Of a stretch of 64,000 nt of DNA, positions 46,901 through 56,640 are shown piece by piece. The notes under the pieces are model-generated. The model was not told the origin of the DNA and searched no databases. It worked only from the letters and a program-made list of their open reading frames with translations. The stretch covers positions 48,625,885-48,689,884 of the forward strand of contig CAIIXF020000001.1 of NCBI GenBank assembly GCA_903813345.2, written 5' to 3'. Both the position numbers and the translations under genes were made by a program. The first letter of the stretch is position 1. Every line of letters starts with the position of its first letter. The stretch is from Owenia fusiformis (Eukaryota; Annelida; Polychaeta; Sabellida; Oweniidae).

Positions 46901-47777
46901 GGCATTCCTTTGCAAACAAGGTGTCAGTTTGATTGATCTCGATGCTTGGCCACCCAACAGCCCCGATGCTACATGTAATTTGTTTGATTACGATACATGG
47001 AGCCATCTCGAGGAAATGGTACAATCAAAAGCATCCAATAAACAGCTTTGATGTGCTGAAACAGAATCCTAAAGTGCTGAAATGAATTGCAACAGAAATC
47101 TCTAAATAAGGCTATTGATAGATTGCGCTACCACTTGAAGCTTATTGTTGATGCATAGGGGAGGGGGTGGGGGTATATTGAGCAATTGTGAAAATTGTTT
47201 AAATAAATAAAGTGTAAAATGTTATTAAACAACACTGAAATTCATAAACAATAAATTTAGTCACACAATGATGCAAATATCAGTATCCAAGCATGTATTC
47301 ACCTAACAAAAGAATGATATTCTATAAATAAAAAATTAACATAATTCCGCAGATTTACTATTTTCTCCCTTAAATCTGGAGACCTTAAATAGCGACCCGG
47401 CCTCCCAAATAAGTATAATAAAACTTTACTATTGATTTCATGACATAGTGTTATATACCAAATTGTTTGAAATTGTATAACCTTTAAAATGATATGTAAG
47501 TCAATGTACCATATTGAATGTAACTATTTTTATCCTGATTTGAAGTTGGGTATTGGTTTTTTTTGGCCCACCCTGTAAATATCATAAATTTTATTTAAGA
47601 CAGTTTTATATACTAGTACTTAGTATTGTTCATCATTTCAGAGCATTACTGAAAATGACAAAAAGTTGATGTATAGTTTTGAATTTCTCTTGTAGGAAAG
47701 AAATCGGGCTAAATCTTGTGTATTGTACTATTAATCCTGTGTATTTGCAGATCATTGATCCAAAATCTAAGGCCTGA
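28906..47777 (+). CDS. HBS1L: HBS1-like translational GTPase, with optional Ski7-like internal exon (18 exons)
   Basis: eRF1/eRF3-like ribosome-rescue GTPase that works with Pelota on stalled ribosomes. The start is in a perfect GCCACCATGG context ([20 protein letters not shown], as in vertebrates). Exons: 28906-28948, 30538-30609, 30738-30908, 31107-31241, 31441-31485, optional 32291-34027, 34464-34935, 35152-35237, 41917-42076, 42435-42547, 42826-42942, 43151-43384, 43644-43817, 44195-44290, 44808-44911, 45277-45377, 45704-45848, 47751-47777. Phases agree throughout: 764 aa without the optional exon, 1,343 aa with it. Exons 2-4 encode the HBS1 N-terminal domain ([16 protein letters not shown] to [11 protein letters not shown]). 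GTPase motifs: GHVDAGKST (G1), [15 protein letters not shown] (G3), NKMD (G4). C-terminal beta-barrels end [16 protein letters not shown] plus a 9-codon last exon (IIDPKSKA). The 1,902 bp last intron carries a mariner element, the 6.7 kb intron 8 a giant fold-back. Confidence 0.96.
29066..29611. mobile_element. 546 bp MITE with 8 bp target-site duplication in HBS1L intron 1
   Basis: The ends TTATCCCGTTCCCGGACTAT and TAGTCCGGGAACGGGATAA are flanked by GTTTCTAT at 29058-29065 and 29612-29619. Pairing extends deep into the element: TTTGCCTGTACGATTACAAC near 29,109 pairs with GTTGTAATCGTACAGGCAAA near 29,551, and the GATTGTCTGGGT / ACCCAGACAATT blocks pair further in. Only about 150 bp in the centre is unpaired. 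Non-coding, hAT-like by duplication length. Confidence 0.88.
31486..32290. other. HBS1L intron 5, with two G-rich direct repeats
   Basis: 805 bp intron upstream of the Ski7-like exon. Two related G-rich strings, GGGGGGAGGGGTGTCTGAAA near 31,712 and GGGGGGGGGGTGTCTGGGAC near 31,965, lie about 253 bp apart. Such G runs close to an optional exon could act as splicing elements, but that is conjecture. Confidence 0.4.
32291..34041 (+). CDS. HBS1L: HBS1L composite exon encoding a Ski7-like, GTPase-less isoform
   Basis: The acceptor is TTTACTTTAG at 32281-32290. The frame stays open for 583 codons. At 34027 the codon boundary CGG ACA G is followed by the donor GTAACA. Reading through that donor adds GNIC and stops at TGA 34039-34041. 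Spliced 32291-34027 is 1,737 bp (579 codons, phase 1 to phase 1), so skipping, inclusion and read-through all keep frame; read-through gives 738 aa. Content: a low-complexity Ser-rich half, eleven 20-aa repeats from about 32,821 to 33,480, then conserved-looking C-terminal blocks: KPSFFGRIL, a K-form of the RxxxFxxxL exosome-binding motif reported for human HBS1L isoform 3, and [20 protein letters not shown]. Known: that isoform bridges exosome and SKI complex. Inferred: the same role here. No AATAAA was seen between 34,041 and 34,463, so read-through poly(A) use is unproven. Confidence 0.85.
32821..33480 (+). repeat. Coding minisatellite: 11 tandem 60 bp units (20 aa each)
   Basis: Eleven head-to-tail units of exactly 60 bp, with consensus reading [20 protein letters not shown]. 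Units at 32881 and 33061 are identical, as are those at 32941 and 33121; 33001 and 33181 differ at two bases. This shows a 180 bp higher-order duplication. Looser relatives of the core flank the array: [27 protein letters not shown] and SLSAIAKQH before it, SLSQLAKEH after it. The motif is therefore older than the amplification. Confidence 0.95.
37340..37605 (+). pseudogene. Fragment of non-LTR retrotransposon ORF2 C-terminal region
   Basis: The plus-strand frame reads [20 protein letters not shown] then [12 protein letters not shown]. After one frameshift it reads [20 protein letters not shown] then [13 protein letters not shown] and stop (TAA 37603-37605). The HxYNTRxK ... G..IWN.L...IK.S.S...FK.KLKK pattern is the familiar tail of LINE (Jockey/CR1/Rex-like) reverse transcriptase polyproteins. 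No reverse transcriptase core is present. It lies inside the fold-back element 35519-41491. Confidence 0.75.
37700..38791. mobile_element. 1.1 kb mariner-type element with ~200 bp terminal inverted repeats, TA target site
   Basis: The ends CAGGGTGGTCCAAAAAAAAT and TTTTTTTTGGACCACCCTG are flanked by TA at 37698-37699 and 38792-38793. Terminal inverted repeats stay alignable for about 200 bp. The interior has a short frame (37974-38216, plus) without recognisable transposase motifs, so the element is non-autonomous or decayed. It is nested in the giant fold-back. Confidence 0.82.
39754..39870 (+). pseudogene. LINE-type C-terminal zinc-knuckle remnant
   Basis: The plus-strand frame reads [20 protein letters not shown] then [10 protein letters not shown] and stop. 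The C-x-C-G ... ET..H...C..(Y/F)..ER..L pattern is typical of the Cys/His motif at the end of many LINE reverse transcriptase proteins. A 3' tail of ACTACTACT at about 40,117-40,127 may be its terminal microsatellite. Probably part of a second LINE insertion in the same fold-back. Confidence 0.65.
44438..44676. mobile_element. ~240 bp fold-back MITE in HBS1L intron 14
   Basis: GTATCACTAAAAAGAACAAT near 44,442 pairs with ATCGTTCTTTTTCGTGATAC near 44,652. Further in, CAACAAAAATAGCTCATCC pairs with GGAATGAGCTGTTTTTGTT, leaving only a short loop. No clear target-site duplication, no coding capacity. Confidence 0.75.
46003..46262. repeat. Degenerate CATGTACTGTACTTA-type minisatellite
   Basis: About 260 bp built from diverged copies of TTCATGTACTGTACTTAC-like units, in HBS1L intron 17. 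Copies vary in length (about 15-30 bp), so the array is old and imperfect. Confidence 0.6.
46450..47575. mobile_element. 1.1 kb mariner-type element with ~340 bp terminal inverted repeats, TA target site
   Basis: The ends CAGGGTGGGCCATAAAAAAC and TTTTTTTTGGCCCACCCTG are flanked by TA at 46448-46449 and 47576-47577. The arms pair over roughly 340 bp (46450-46793 with 47222-47575), for example TTAGGTGAATAAATGCTTG against CAAGCATGTATTCACCTAA. The central ~430 bp encodes a transposase remnant. It lies in the last intron of HBS1L, 176 bp before the 27 bp final exon. Confidence 0.86.
46802..47040 (+). pseudogene. Tc1/mariner transposase C-terminal fragment
   Basis: The plus-strand reading [20 protein letters not shown] continues [11 protein letters not shown], then [24 protein letters not shown]-APxH and WPPNSPD are the second and third catalytic blocks of IS630/Tc1/mariner transposases. 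They are about 32 residues apart here. The N-terminal half is missing and downstream frames are broken, so it is dead. Confidence 0.85.
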
Positions 47778-49340
47778 AACTGATGTAAAATACTTTGGGA
47801 ACCACTGGGATTTACTGCCATATTGGCATTATATTTAGGACATTAACTATTTGTTGGACTATCTGAAACCAGACAAGACTATAATAATTATTGATAATTA
47901 TTGAAGATTTTCTGAAATCTTAAAAGGAGAGGATATATTCCTCTTAGGTATAAAGAAGCTTTATTTATTTTAAAAGAATCACTCCAGCAATTTGGCAATA
48001 TATGAGTTAAAAAGAATGTTTGGTTGATGTAGGATGATATTTCTTTTATCAATGAAATAGCAAATATGCACATAATTAACTTTAACTCAAGAAGAAGGGT
48101 TATATGGGTAATAAGTTGTGATAGCCTCTAAATTGAAATACATTTAGATAGCTCAAGCTGTGGAATTATGTTTTATTAGTCTTGCTTCAAGTCTTTACCC
48201 CAGTTCACACATATCTATTTCTCCTTGAGGAGGAGAGGTATTTAGCGGGTCTCAAGGACTTCATGGAAGATGATTGTTTTATTTATTCCGGTTGAATTTT
48301 GAAAATAAAAGGTTTGGTGTTTGAAATGCTATGTTAAATCAAATAACACTAGTATCATAAATTGCAACTCTTTGTTATGATGATTTGCATAAATGAATAA
48401 TGAATAAAATACCAAGAACTTTATACAAAGGAATTGTTTATTATGTCAGATGAGAACAAGACAAATGCTACTTCTACAAATGGCGATATATTCCAGTAAT
48501 TTGTGTGACGATTTTACACCAGATCTTTAAAAAACGTAATTATAATATTAATTAGGTTCTTGTGTTTGGTTTTAAACACCTACACTCCCCTCGAAAAGTT
48601 TGGCAACCTTAGCTCCCCCATCGGAACTGTGTGTTAAAGTGTCTTTTTGTTTGCTTTTTACCTCATTTTACCCTTTTGCCACTCCTTTATTGTGCTTTCA
48701 GTGAACATTGTGATAATGTAAGGTTGACACGTCACTTGAATTAAATTTCAGTTGTGGGTTCACTTTGAAAGTGATATACTGGTATAATGGTTGCAATTAA
48801 TCTTGTAAAGTAGTCTAGTATCCCTTTTTGTTAATTTTGTATGTGGATGGAAAGTCTTGCTTTGGCTGAAGCCAGTTTGATATAGTCTAGTGTTTCAAAT
48901 TTATTGAGATAAATTAAGTTCGGAACAAATCTTTTTGATGTTATTTGTTACTCCTAGCATTGTTGTATAGTTTGTCCATGTTGAAGCACTGTTTAGCAAT
49001 TTGTTATATGCTTATACATTATGTGATATTTGCTATACTTATGTAGACTATTTACATTTACTAAGTATAGGAATCCTAGTACTAGTATTCAGACTGATTA
49101 ATGTGATCAAAAATACCATAATGTATTTCACACCGCTAAATTAAAAGATATTTCACTATAGCATAATCAGATGATTTTTGCAGGAATGTAAAGATGACCT
49201 TCAGACTACACACAATACACCGTTCTGAAATTATTGAATATTGAACAGACATTTCCCTCCGATAATGTCTATTGTTGTTAGGTACATTTTATAATATAAT
49301 AGCATGTTTGTCAATATTTCAAAATTGTCGTCTTCCATGA
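47778..49340. other. HBS1L 3' UTR and spacer to the Toll-like receptor
   Basis: The two genes converge. An AATAAA at 48403-48408 is the first good poly(A) signal after the HBS1L stop. TTTATT at about 48,900 could serve the minus-strand receptor. A string CACTCCCCTCGAAAAGTTTG followed by GCAACCTTAG near 48,583 is a member of a dispersed repeat seen again near 54,223, 54,580, 56,321, 56,450, 62,945 and 63,120. No gene recognised. Confidence 0.45.
48403..48408 (+). terminator. Poly(A) signal AATAAA (HBS1L)
   Basis: First canonical hexamer downstream of the HBS1L stop codon, giving a 3' UTR of about 650 bp. Confidence 0.4.
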
Positions 49341-51815
49341 TTATAACTGTAGCAATGGTTGCATGTCATCGTCAACAGTATCATCAAATTGGGCTATCTC
49401 TGTCGCAGGATTTCTCTCAACCCGATTCTCAATCACTTGGCCTTGTGGAGAATCAACATGATTTGCACCACCGACAGGAGTGTCATTTTGTACTTCGCCA
49501 AAATCTAGAGCCTCTTTTAGCCTCAACCAGAATGCTGGGTTCTGGGAAGAATCTTTCGGCCATTGAAGATACGTCTTCTGACCAAGGTAGCTCTTCAAAC
49601 TGGAAGATATTTTATCCTTGTTTAGATCCTTCAAATCGTGCAATAGGATCATTACCATGGTGTCATAGGTGGCATCCAAACGTTTATTCTTCGACAGCTC
49701 AAACTCAAAATTACTCCATCTGCTTTCTAAGTAATTGTTCGACATTAGTATGATCACTTTGCGGCTAGCTTCAATGAAGTGTATGATGTTTGTATTAATG
49801 AGTTCACCAGGGATAAAGTCACGCTGATGAATAACAAGAGAGAGACCAAATTCGTTCTCCATTTTTTCCTGTATTTGAACAATGATTGAAATATCATCAT
49901 TGCTGCTATATGACAAGAAGCCGTGATAGTTGAATAACCTGTAGTCATCCGATTGTTTCTTGGTGTGTATGATTCTCCTTGTCATCTGTCTACTTAGTAG
50001 ACATAGATACTCCAGACGATGTCGTTTAGTGTAGATTAAACAGCACATAGTGACCAGCACGATCATGACACCTATTGACGTCGAAATAGACACTATAACA
50101 GGCCTCTTACAAATGAATGTTGTTTCATCAATGTTTAGCTTGTGTAGGAGGTGATATTTGGAGTCTCTCAGGCAGCGATATGATTTATACTCATGGAACT
50201 GCACTTGGGTTGTTTTCATCCATTTTATGAACTCTAATTGACTGCACCCACAAAGCAAAGGATTGAAATTCAAGTCTACCACAAGTCTGGATTGATCCTG
50301 TTTGGCCATAGCAATACGATCCAATTGTGACATCATCGATTTGGAAAGCTGACTCATAAGGTTTGACGATGCGTTCAACAGTTTCAGAGCCAGGTTATTA
50401 TGTAAATCGATATCCAAAGAAACAATGCCATTGTTACTCAGGTTTATATATCGCACATTCTCCATGTCAGTGAATGTATTCACTTGTGGATCTGCGTTAT
50501 TTGTGTTTTCTAAATCAATAGATGTCACTTTTGAACAATTTCGAAATGTTGATACAGTTTCATTTAGTTTCCTGTAAATAGGTCGCATGTCCACATTACC
50601 CAGAAGGAGAGTTTTAAGTTTTGGCAAGTTTCTGCAGTTGAATGTTTCTGGATCTGTAAATTCTATTCTTGAGTTCTGAAGGTTCACATCTGTGATGTTG
50701 GTCAATCCGATCGCTGGAGCTCCAAGTCCACCAATAATTGAGTCTGAAAAATCGATGACTTTAAGGTTGTTTGGAAAAGAAAAACATACACCACTGTCCC
50801 AAAATGGAAATGTTTTGGCAAGAACTGAATTGTCAATGTATAATTCTTCAATACCTATAGGAAGCGATTGACAGTTTCTAGTTCTCAGTATGTGTATCGG
50901 GTTGGTAGCCTTCATTGGCAGATGCGCATTGCCACCAATATTCATTACTTTCAAGTTATACATTAGTAATAGATTGGCGGCATAGAATATATTCCCATCG
51001 TGCCAAAAGCTTATACTGAGGTAATTGGCCCTCAGAGAGACATACTCTAGCGAACTTAAAAGAGTACCAAAGCCATGTTCTATTGAGCTGATGTGATTTC
51101 CATCAAGTTTCAAAACCTTCACGTTCAACCTTTTGAAGAAAATCATTTTTGACCTTTTCAGCATGTAGCTTTGAATCTGTGCATGTTTAAAACCAACATC
51201 GTTCGTGTATGATAAATCTAAGTAGTCCGTCGAACAATTTGGACATGCGACCGTTAGTGCTCTAAGGCTATATATCATTCTGTTCAAGCCCATTCGATTA
51301 TTTCCTCTCATCTCAAGATATTTGAGAGTTTTCAAGTCACAAAATGCCTTTTGGCCCATGTCTTTTAATGAACGGGACATTTTAGTGTAATAATTATATA
51401 TAATAGTCCCAGATTGACGTATCTTTAAATATTCCAATTTTTCCAGTCCTCCTAGTGACTCCTCTGGGATTGACTTGATGTTATTGCCACTGATATCCAA
51501 ATACTTCAGATTTGTATATCGTTTGAATGTGTCATTCTGAATATCCAGCACAGTTGGTATATCAGTGAGTTGTAGGTACTGGATAGAAGCTGGGAATGTC
51601 TGTGGCACACTGGTAACGTACAGGGTCGTGCAGATGTATCTCATATCACTACATATGGAGCACCCATGTGGACACGTATGATTTTTCTCCATTGTAAAGT
51701 TAATATCTGGTTTATCAGGATATCGATACCTCGCTGATACTGTCGTCTCACCTATGTGTATACACAAAAATATACATATTTTCATCCAAAATATCATCAT
51801 TGTTGAGGAACCCAT
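49341..51815 (-). CDS. Toll-like receptor (LRR ectodomain, TM, TIR), intronless
   Basis: Innate immune receptor of 824 aa in one uninterrupted exon. Signal peptide residues 1-28 (MGSSTMMIFWMKICIFLCIH). Cysteine-rich N-terminal cap at 48-61 (CPHGCSICSDMRYIC). About 15-18 irregular leucine-rich repeats at 75-515, the best reading LKYLDISGNNIKSIPEESLG. C-terminal LRR cap at 517-570 (NPLLCGC to ICK). Single transmembrane segment at about 573-595. TIR domain at about 628-772 with box 1 YHGFLSYSSND, box 2 region HQRDFIPGELI (the RDxxPG loop is intact) and box 3 FW at 762-763. An acidic tail follows (DDTVDDDMQPLLQL). One LRRCT and one LRRNT suggest the single-cysteine-cluster type of TLR. Ligand cannot be inferred. 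Lophotrochozoans have many TLR paralogues, so no individual name is given. Confidence 0.95.
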   Translation of the reverse strand: MGSSTMMIFWMKICIFLCIHIGETTVSARYRYPDKPDINFTMEKNHTCPHGCSICSDMRYICTTLYVTSVPQTFPASIQYLQLTDIPTVLDIQNDTFKRYTNLKYLDISGNNIKSIPEESLGGLEKLEYLKIRQSGTIIYNYYTKMSRSLKDMGQKAFCDLKTLKYLEMRGNNRMGLNRMIYSLRALTVACPNCSTDYLDLSYTNDVGFKHAQIQSYMLKRSKMIFFKRLNVKVLKLDGNHISSIEHGFGTLLSSLEYVSLRANYLSISFWHDGNIFYAANLLLMYNLKVMNIGGNAHLPMKATNPIHILRTRNCQSLPIGIEELYIDNSVLAKTFPFWDSGVCFSFPNNLKVIDFSDSIIGGLGAPAIGLTNITDVNLQNSRIEFTDPETFNCRNLPKLKTLLLGNVDMRPIYRKLNETVSTFRNCSKVTSIDLENTNNADPQVNTFTDMENVRYINLSNNGIVSLDIDLHNNLALKLLNASSNLMSQLSKSMMSQLDRIAMAKQDQSRLVVDLNFNPLLCGCSQLEFIKWMKTTQVQFHEYKSYRCLRDSKYHLLHKLNIDETTFICKRPVIVSISTSIGVMIVLVTMCCLIYTKRHRLEYLCLLSRQMTRRIIHTKKQSDDYRLFNYHGFLSYSSNDDISIIVQIQEKMENEFGLSLVIHQRDFIPGELINTNIIHFIEASRKVIILMSNNYLESRWSNFEFELSKNKRLDATYDTMVMILLHDLKDLNKDKISSSLKSYLGQKTYLQWPKDSSQNPAFWLRLKEALDFGEVQNDTPVGGANHVDSPQGQVIENRVERNPATEIAQFDDTVDDDMQPLLQL

Positions 51816-52640
51816 ATTGCTCTGCTTCTTTTATTTACCTTTCCTCTCTTTGAGATAACGTACATACACTGTAAACACTATACTTCTCTGTGGGTTGTTC
51901 ATTGAATTGATCAGAAAATGCCTTAAAGGCCCAATGTTAAGTTTGAAAATATGTTTCATCACTCATTTACTAGGCCTATTTTTCATGATTTTAAAAGATA
52001 TGTTTAACGATTTTTGAAAAAAAATCGGGGTAAAAAATTGTCATTATTTTTTAAATATTCAAATTTCCCTCCATTTTTTAAATAAAAGTTGAAATTTTTA
52101 ATTACAAATATTCGACTATACAGTGTAAATCATACTTCTTTAAAGCTAACACCATTGCGAAGATTGAACAACGGACATACTAATCCAATAATAAAATGTT
52201 TTATCTAATGTGTCACTTGAATGTTTTTGTATATTAGATAAACCTGCATCCTAGGTGACATCATCGTGATGTCATTTAGGATGCAAACGTTTTTTGAAAA
52301 AAGTTCTCTTTTTCTATGTCAGTCTTTTCTAGATAAGTTAAACTTTCAAAATAAACCAATTTTGATTGCCAACTAGATTAAAAAGATATCATGTTTTAAA
52401 TATTACTGTACCATTGGTTTCTAGGAGAACTAAAATTTTAAAATGCATTTTTCGCTGAACCACTATTTTTCAACCGATTTTCTTAATTTTTCCTACGGAA
52501 TTGAAGTGACGATGATTTCTATGCATTTGTGCATGCTATTATCACTTATTACCCCTCCGAAGGAAGTTCGAGGTGATATAGAAAAGCAGTCCTCCATTCG
52601 TGTGTCCAGGGGCGATAACTCAATTACCGGCTGATAAATT
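51816..52640. other. Upstream region of the Toll-like receptor, no gene recognised
   Basis: AT-rich sequence that should include the receptor promoter and any untranslated 5' exon. No clear core promoter motif. It passes directly into the repeat block starting near 52,640. Confidence 0.4.
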
Positions 52641-53345
52641 TTATTAAATTTTTATAAGGCCTTGAGAAGGAATTTTCAATATGGCCACTCAATTTAAAAC
52701 GGCCGCCGTTTTTCGTATAAAAATAATCTTTGATAACTCAAATACTAGTTGGCGGATTTGGTTCAAATTTTATATACTGATGCCTAAGAGCAAGGGAATA
52801 AGGCTATTTCCTAGGAATTTTCAAGATGGCGGTCAAATTTCAAAATGGGTGCCAAATGTTCTCTTTGATAACTCAAATATCAGTGAATGGATTTGGTTCA
52901 AATTTTCTATGCTGATGCCTAGGATCGAGAGGAAATTTTCTGGTCCCAAGGGTGACAACTGAATTTCAAAATGTCCGCCCGTCTTTTTTCATAAAAATGT
53001 ACTCTTTAATAAATCAAATACCAGTGGATGGATTTGGTTATATGCTGCTACCTAGGGACAAAGGAGCTCTGCTCAAGAAGAAATTTTCAAGATGGCTCCA
53101 GAATTTTAAAATGGCCGCAATTTTTTGAAAAAAACATAATCTTTGATAACTCAAATACCTGTGGAAAGATTTGGTTCAAATTTTATATGCTGCTACATAT
53201 GGACAAAGGCTAGGAGCTCCGCTCAAGACGAAATTTTAAGAGGGCAGCTGAATTTCTAAATGGCCACCAATTTTTGGAAAACATAATCTTTGATAACTCA
53301 AATACCAGTCGATGAATTTGGTTCAAATTTTATATAGTGATATGC
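52640..53345 (+). repeat. ~5 diverged tandem copies of a 115-150 bp unit
   Basis: Each unit carries a TTTTCAAGATGGC-like string, then CTTTGATAACTCAAATA, a GATTTGGTTCAAATTTTATA block and CTGATGCCTA-like text. Copies begin near 52,670, 52,820, 52,960, 53,085 and 53,225. A related piece, with the same TCCTCCATTCG-like leader, appears near 57,785-57,870. Open frames through the array reflect the repeat rather than genes. Confidence 0.75.
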
Positions 53346-53349
53346 TCCA

Positions 53350-54368
53350 TAGTGCTACGGCCAAGGCGATTTGTGTCCAAAACACCTAGATTCAATTTGA
53401 CTTTAGATTCTTGTAGGGGACCCCAAGGCATGTAAAAAAAGTTTGTGAACCCTTGCAAAGCAGGCTCAAAAGTGCTGAGTCAGCAAATTTTATCATTTTC
53501 GAGTCGGAGTTTGACCATATGCTTGAAACTATTTAATATCTCATTTCAGGATGTTGCAATTGTAATGAAACATTGTAAGTATATCAATAAGGCATGTATG
53601 AAGAATTCCTGAAAGTTTGGGTCTTATCCAACAAAATTTGGTAGAGATATGGGATAATTTGTCCCTAAAAGTACTTAATTTCTCTTCAAAATTTCTTAAT
53701 CAGTCGATAGTTAATCAGTCGTTTAAAAAACAGTAAGGGCCAATGGTGTATAAAACCTGATTTAAAACTTCACTGATGATGTTAGCAAATATTTCTTGAA
53801 TAAGTTTCAATAAACAGTACAAGTATCTATTTTTCTGATTTTTCTCTTTACCTTCCCCTAAAAATTCAAGAAAGGGGGCGTGGCACATAACACTTCAGTT
53901 GTTGAACTTTTTGCTAGGGTCAAATAGAAAATGTGTATCATTATAGCAAAAAGTGTTATTCTAAATAAATCTTAACACTATATGTGACATCATGATATGC
54001 TAAACATATTCATTATCTACCATTTTATATTTTTTACAGCTTATCATTGCCATACCCCATAAAACCGTTTACGGTATGTGTGGTCAGCAATAGGAAATAC
54101 ATGTATGTGTACTTTAAACATTTTTCAAAATTGTATTTCAGATGCAATTCTATCCTAATGTTGTTCATGTAGTTATGGTATGTTAAGAATGAATTATGAT
54201 GATAATATGTTATATTACACTCCCCATCATAAGTTTTGTAACTGTAAGTCCCCCTTTGAATCACTTATTAAAGCTTGTCATGCTGTTTGGCAATTTTAAA
54301 CAAGACATCAAGCTTTTGGAATAAAGCAATAAGGAACAAAATCAAGGTTCAAACATTGACAGACCTTA
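53350..54368. repeat. Left arm of a ~1 kb inverted repeat pair
   Basis: This arm, opening with CATAGTGCTACGGCCAAGGC, is repeated in reverse complement at about 63010-63990 with high similarity along its whole length. Example: AGGGGGCGTGGCACATAACA here against GTGCCACGCCCCCTTTC there. The tandem array 52640-53345 abuts its outer end. Confidence 0.88.
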
Positions 54369-56640
54369 ACATAGCCGTAGGCAGCGGGGGTTCGGTGGGT
54401 TCGAACGAACCCCCGGTCAGGATTTCCCAAAATATCATTTTGCGGAAAATGCGTTATAACCAGAAACATTAAATCACTGTGCTATTTGAAAACTACATAT
54501 ATGAGCAGTAAATGAATTGATGTTTGTTTTGGTGAACACGAAACCTTTATTTTGTTAAAAACATGTCATACTGAAGTTACACTTCCCTCAAAACGGTTGG
54601 CAACCTTAGGCACGAGATGAGATTTTGGGAAGTCCCCAGAGCATGAGATTTTACATTTAGGAATAACAATAATTTCGCACAATTAACTTAAAAGCTGCTT
54701 CTTCTCGGACAAAATAACCCATCTTGGGCAATGGCTACATATATGTAAATCAGTCCTTTGTAGGAATTTTGTTTTAAGCCAGTTCTGGTCCAATACAAAG
54801 TTATTGAAAGTTATTGAAAACAATGCTAAGACGTCCCATACTCCGAATGATTCCTTACAACATTGACGAATACATATCTGGAATAGTCGTAATATTGATG
54901 AAACACATGTTCTTTCAAATGTGTACAACTCTGTTTTGTTTTATTTCAATTAAAATTTAAAATATTTCTTTGGACGTCCCTTAGGCTGGCAAGTCCCCGA
55001 AACCAATAACCCAGATGCGAGTAGAAATAATCTTGATTTACGTCATTAAAAATTCAGTCAAAGTAATATCATATTTGAAATCTACATGTAAAATTACATC
55101 TAGAAATGTGGTTTTAAAAAGTGTTTATCAACTTTGAAAAATTAATTTTCTTTGAAAATGTGACTTCTAGCTCGGGGAGATTCCCCATAGACCCCGTGCT
55201 ATAAAATCACAAAAAATGAAATATCTTTTCTTTTAGTGAACAGATAATATTTTGCTTTACTGGACATATTTTCATTAGTATAAGTATCAGGCACATAAGG
55301 GTTATATGAAAATTGAGCCACTTGAATTGATAATATTCAAGTTTAAGGGAACTTTCTTATATACCTGCCATGTTAATTGGCCCGAATCAGCCACCTGGTG
55401 GTGAAACTGGTAACTACCTACTCGCATTTGGGTAATTGCGTTAAATAATTAAAAACGTTGTGAAATGAATTATTTAAAAGCGTATATCATTTATAAGCAC
55501 AGGCATTTGTTCAATTTATTCATTCTTTAATTTGTTCACTATTTATTTACCAACCACTTTTCCAAAGAAAAATCAATCATTGTAAAAATGATTTGTTTTT
55601 TCAGATACACTCCACTCATCTAAGAGATGGTGTAGAATTCAAATTGTTATCGTTCCAGTTTAACTGCACTCCATTTTCATGTTAATGTCATGATATGTTT
55701 AGCGAATAAATTACACAATAAAGAAACATTGAAAAATCATATGGTATTAATCTTCAGATAATGAAGGCCTAATTTGTTATCAAGCCGTCTAAACTTAACA
55801 AAATACGTTTTATATTCGAACAGTCGCTTGTATTTATATATGATTTATATCCACCAAAACGTTTTTATTATCAATTGCAGTTGATCTTCTCCGGGGGACT
55901 TACCACTGGGCTCCGGGGACGTCCAAAGAAATATTTTTAACTTTTTAAAACAAAGCATATACCGAGACCCACTTATTTGAATAATAGATATTTTCATCAG
56001 TAATACGACTATCCCGGACAGTTTAAAAAGCCGTTTAAACGTTGTGAAAAGTTATCGTAGAAGAACGATCTTTCGGAGTATACGTCCTGTGTTCTTTCAA
56101 TGGAAGAGGTTTCTTGATAAAGCCTATTATTTTCAGACTTTGCTTAACGTAAATAAAGACATCGTTTTTGTTAAATAAAATTCAAATTCAATTGTCTACT
56201 TAACTTAATGAAGGTATTAAAATTAATTATGTTCCCCCTCCCAAAATAGTTTTTTCTTTACAAATAAGAATTCAAACTTTAAGATGCTTTTAATACATAA
56301 TCCAATGGGTTAGTTAGGATTGCTAAACTTTTGGAGGGGGTGTAATTGTACAAATTGCATTATTTTAGGAACCCTAATGAAGGGGGATTTGTGAATTACA
56401 TAAAAATAGAACCCCCGGTCATCAAATCCTGGCTACGCCACTGCTTGCCAACCTTATGGAGGGGGTGTATAAATATTATATGTGTCATAAATTGTTTAGT
56501 TGTAGAAACCTGACGCCAAAGGAAATAATAGTGCCTTACATTCTCTCAAAGACAGTGATCAATTCCGTGGCACTGGGTTTGTTGACATTACTTATTTGAT
56601 ATGTGACATTACGCGAGTTTGGTCCTAAGGCCAACATATT
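54369..56640. mobile_element. Nested fold-back fragments between the large inverted arms
   Basis: AAATATTTCTTTGGACGTCC near 54,960 pairs with GGACGTCCAAAGAAATATTT near 55,916. Inside that, ACCCAGATGCGAGTAG near 55,009 pairs with CTACTCGCATTTGGGT near 55,417. A GAACCCCCGGTCAGGAT string near 54,408 recurs as GAACCCCCGGTCATCA near 56,408, and GGCAACCTTA pairs with a copy near 56,445. The block looks like several inverted-repeat elements nested in one another. No coding sequence was recognised. Confidence 0.55.

Noticed and set aside
49304-49753. 149-codon plus-strand frame
   Set aside because: It lies entirely opposite the TIR-coding part of the Toll-like receptor and has no family resemblance.
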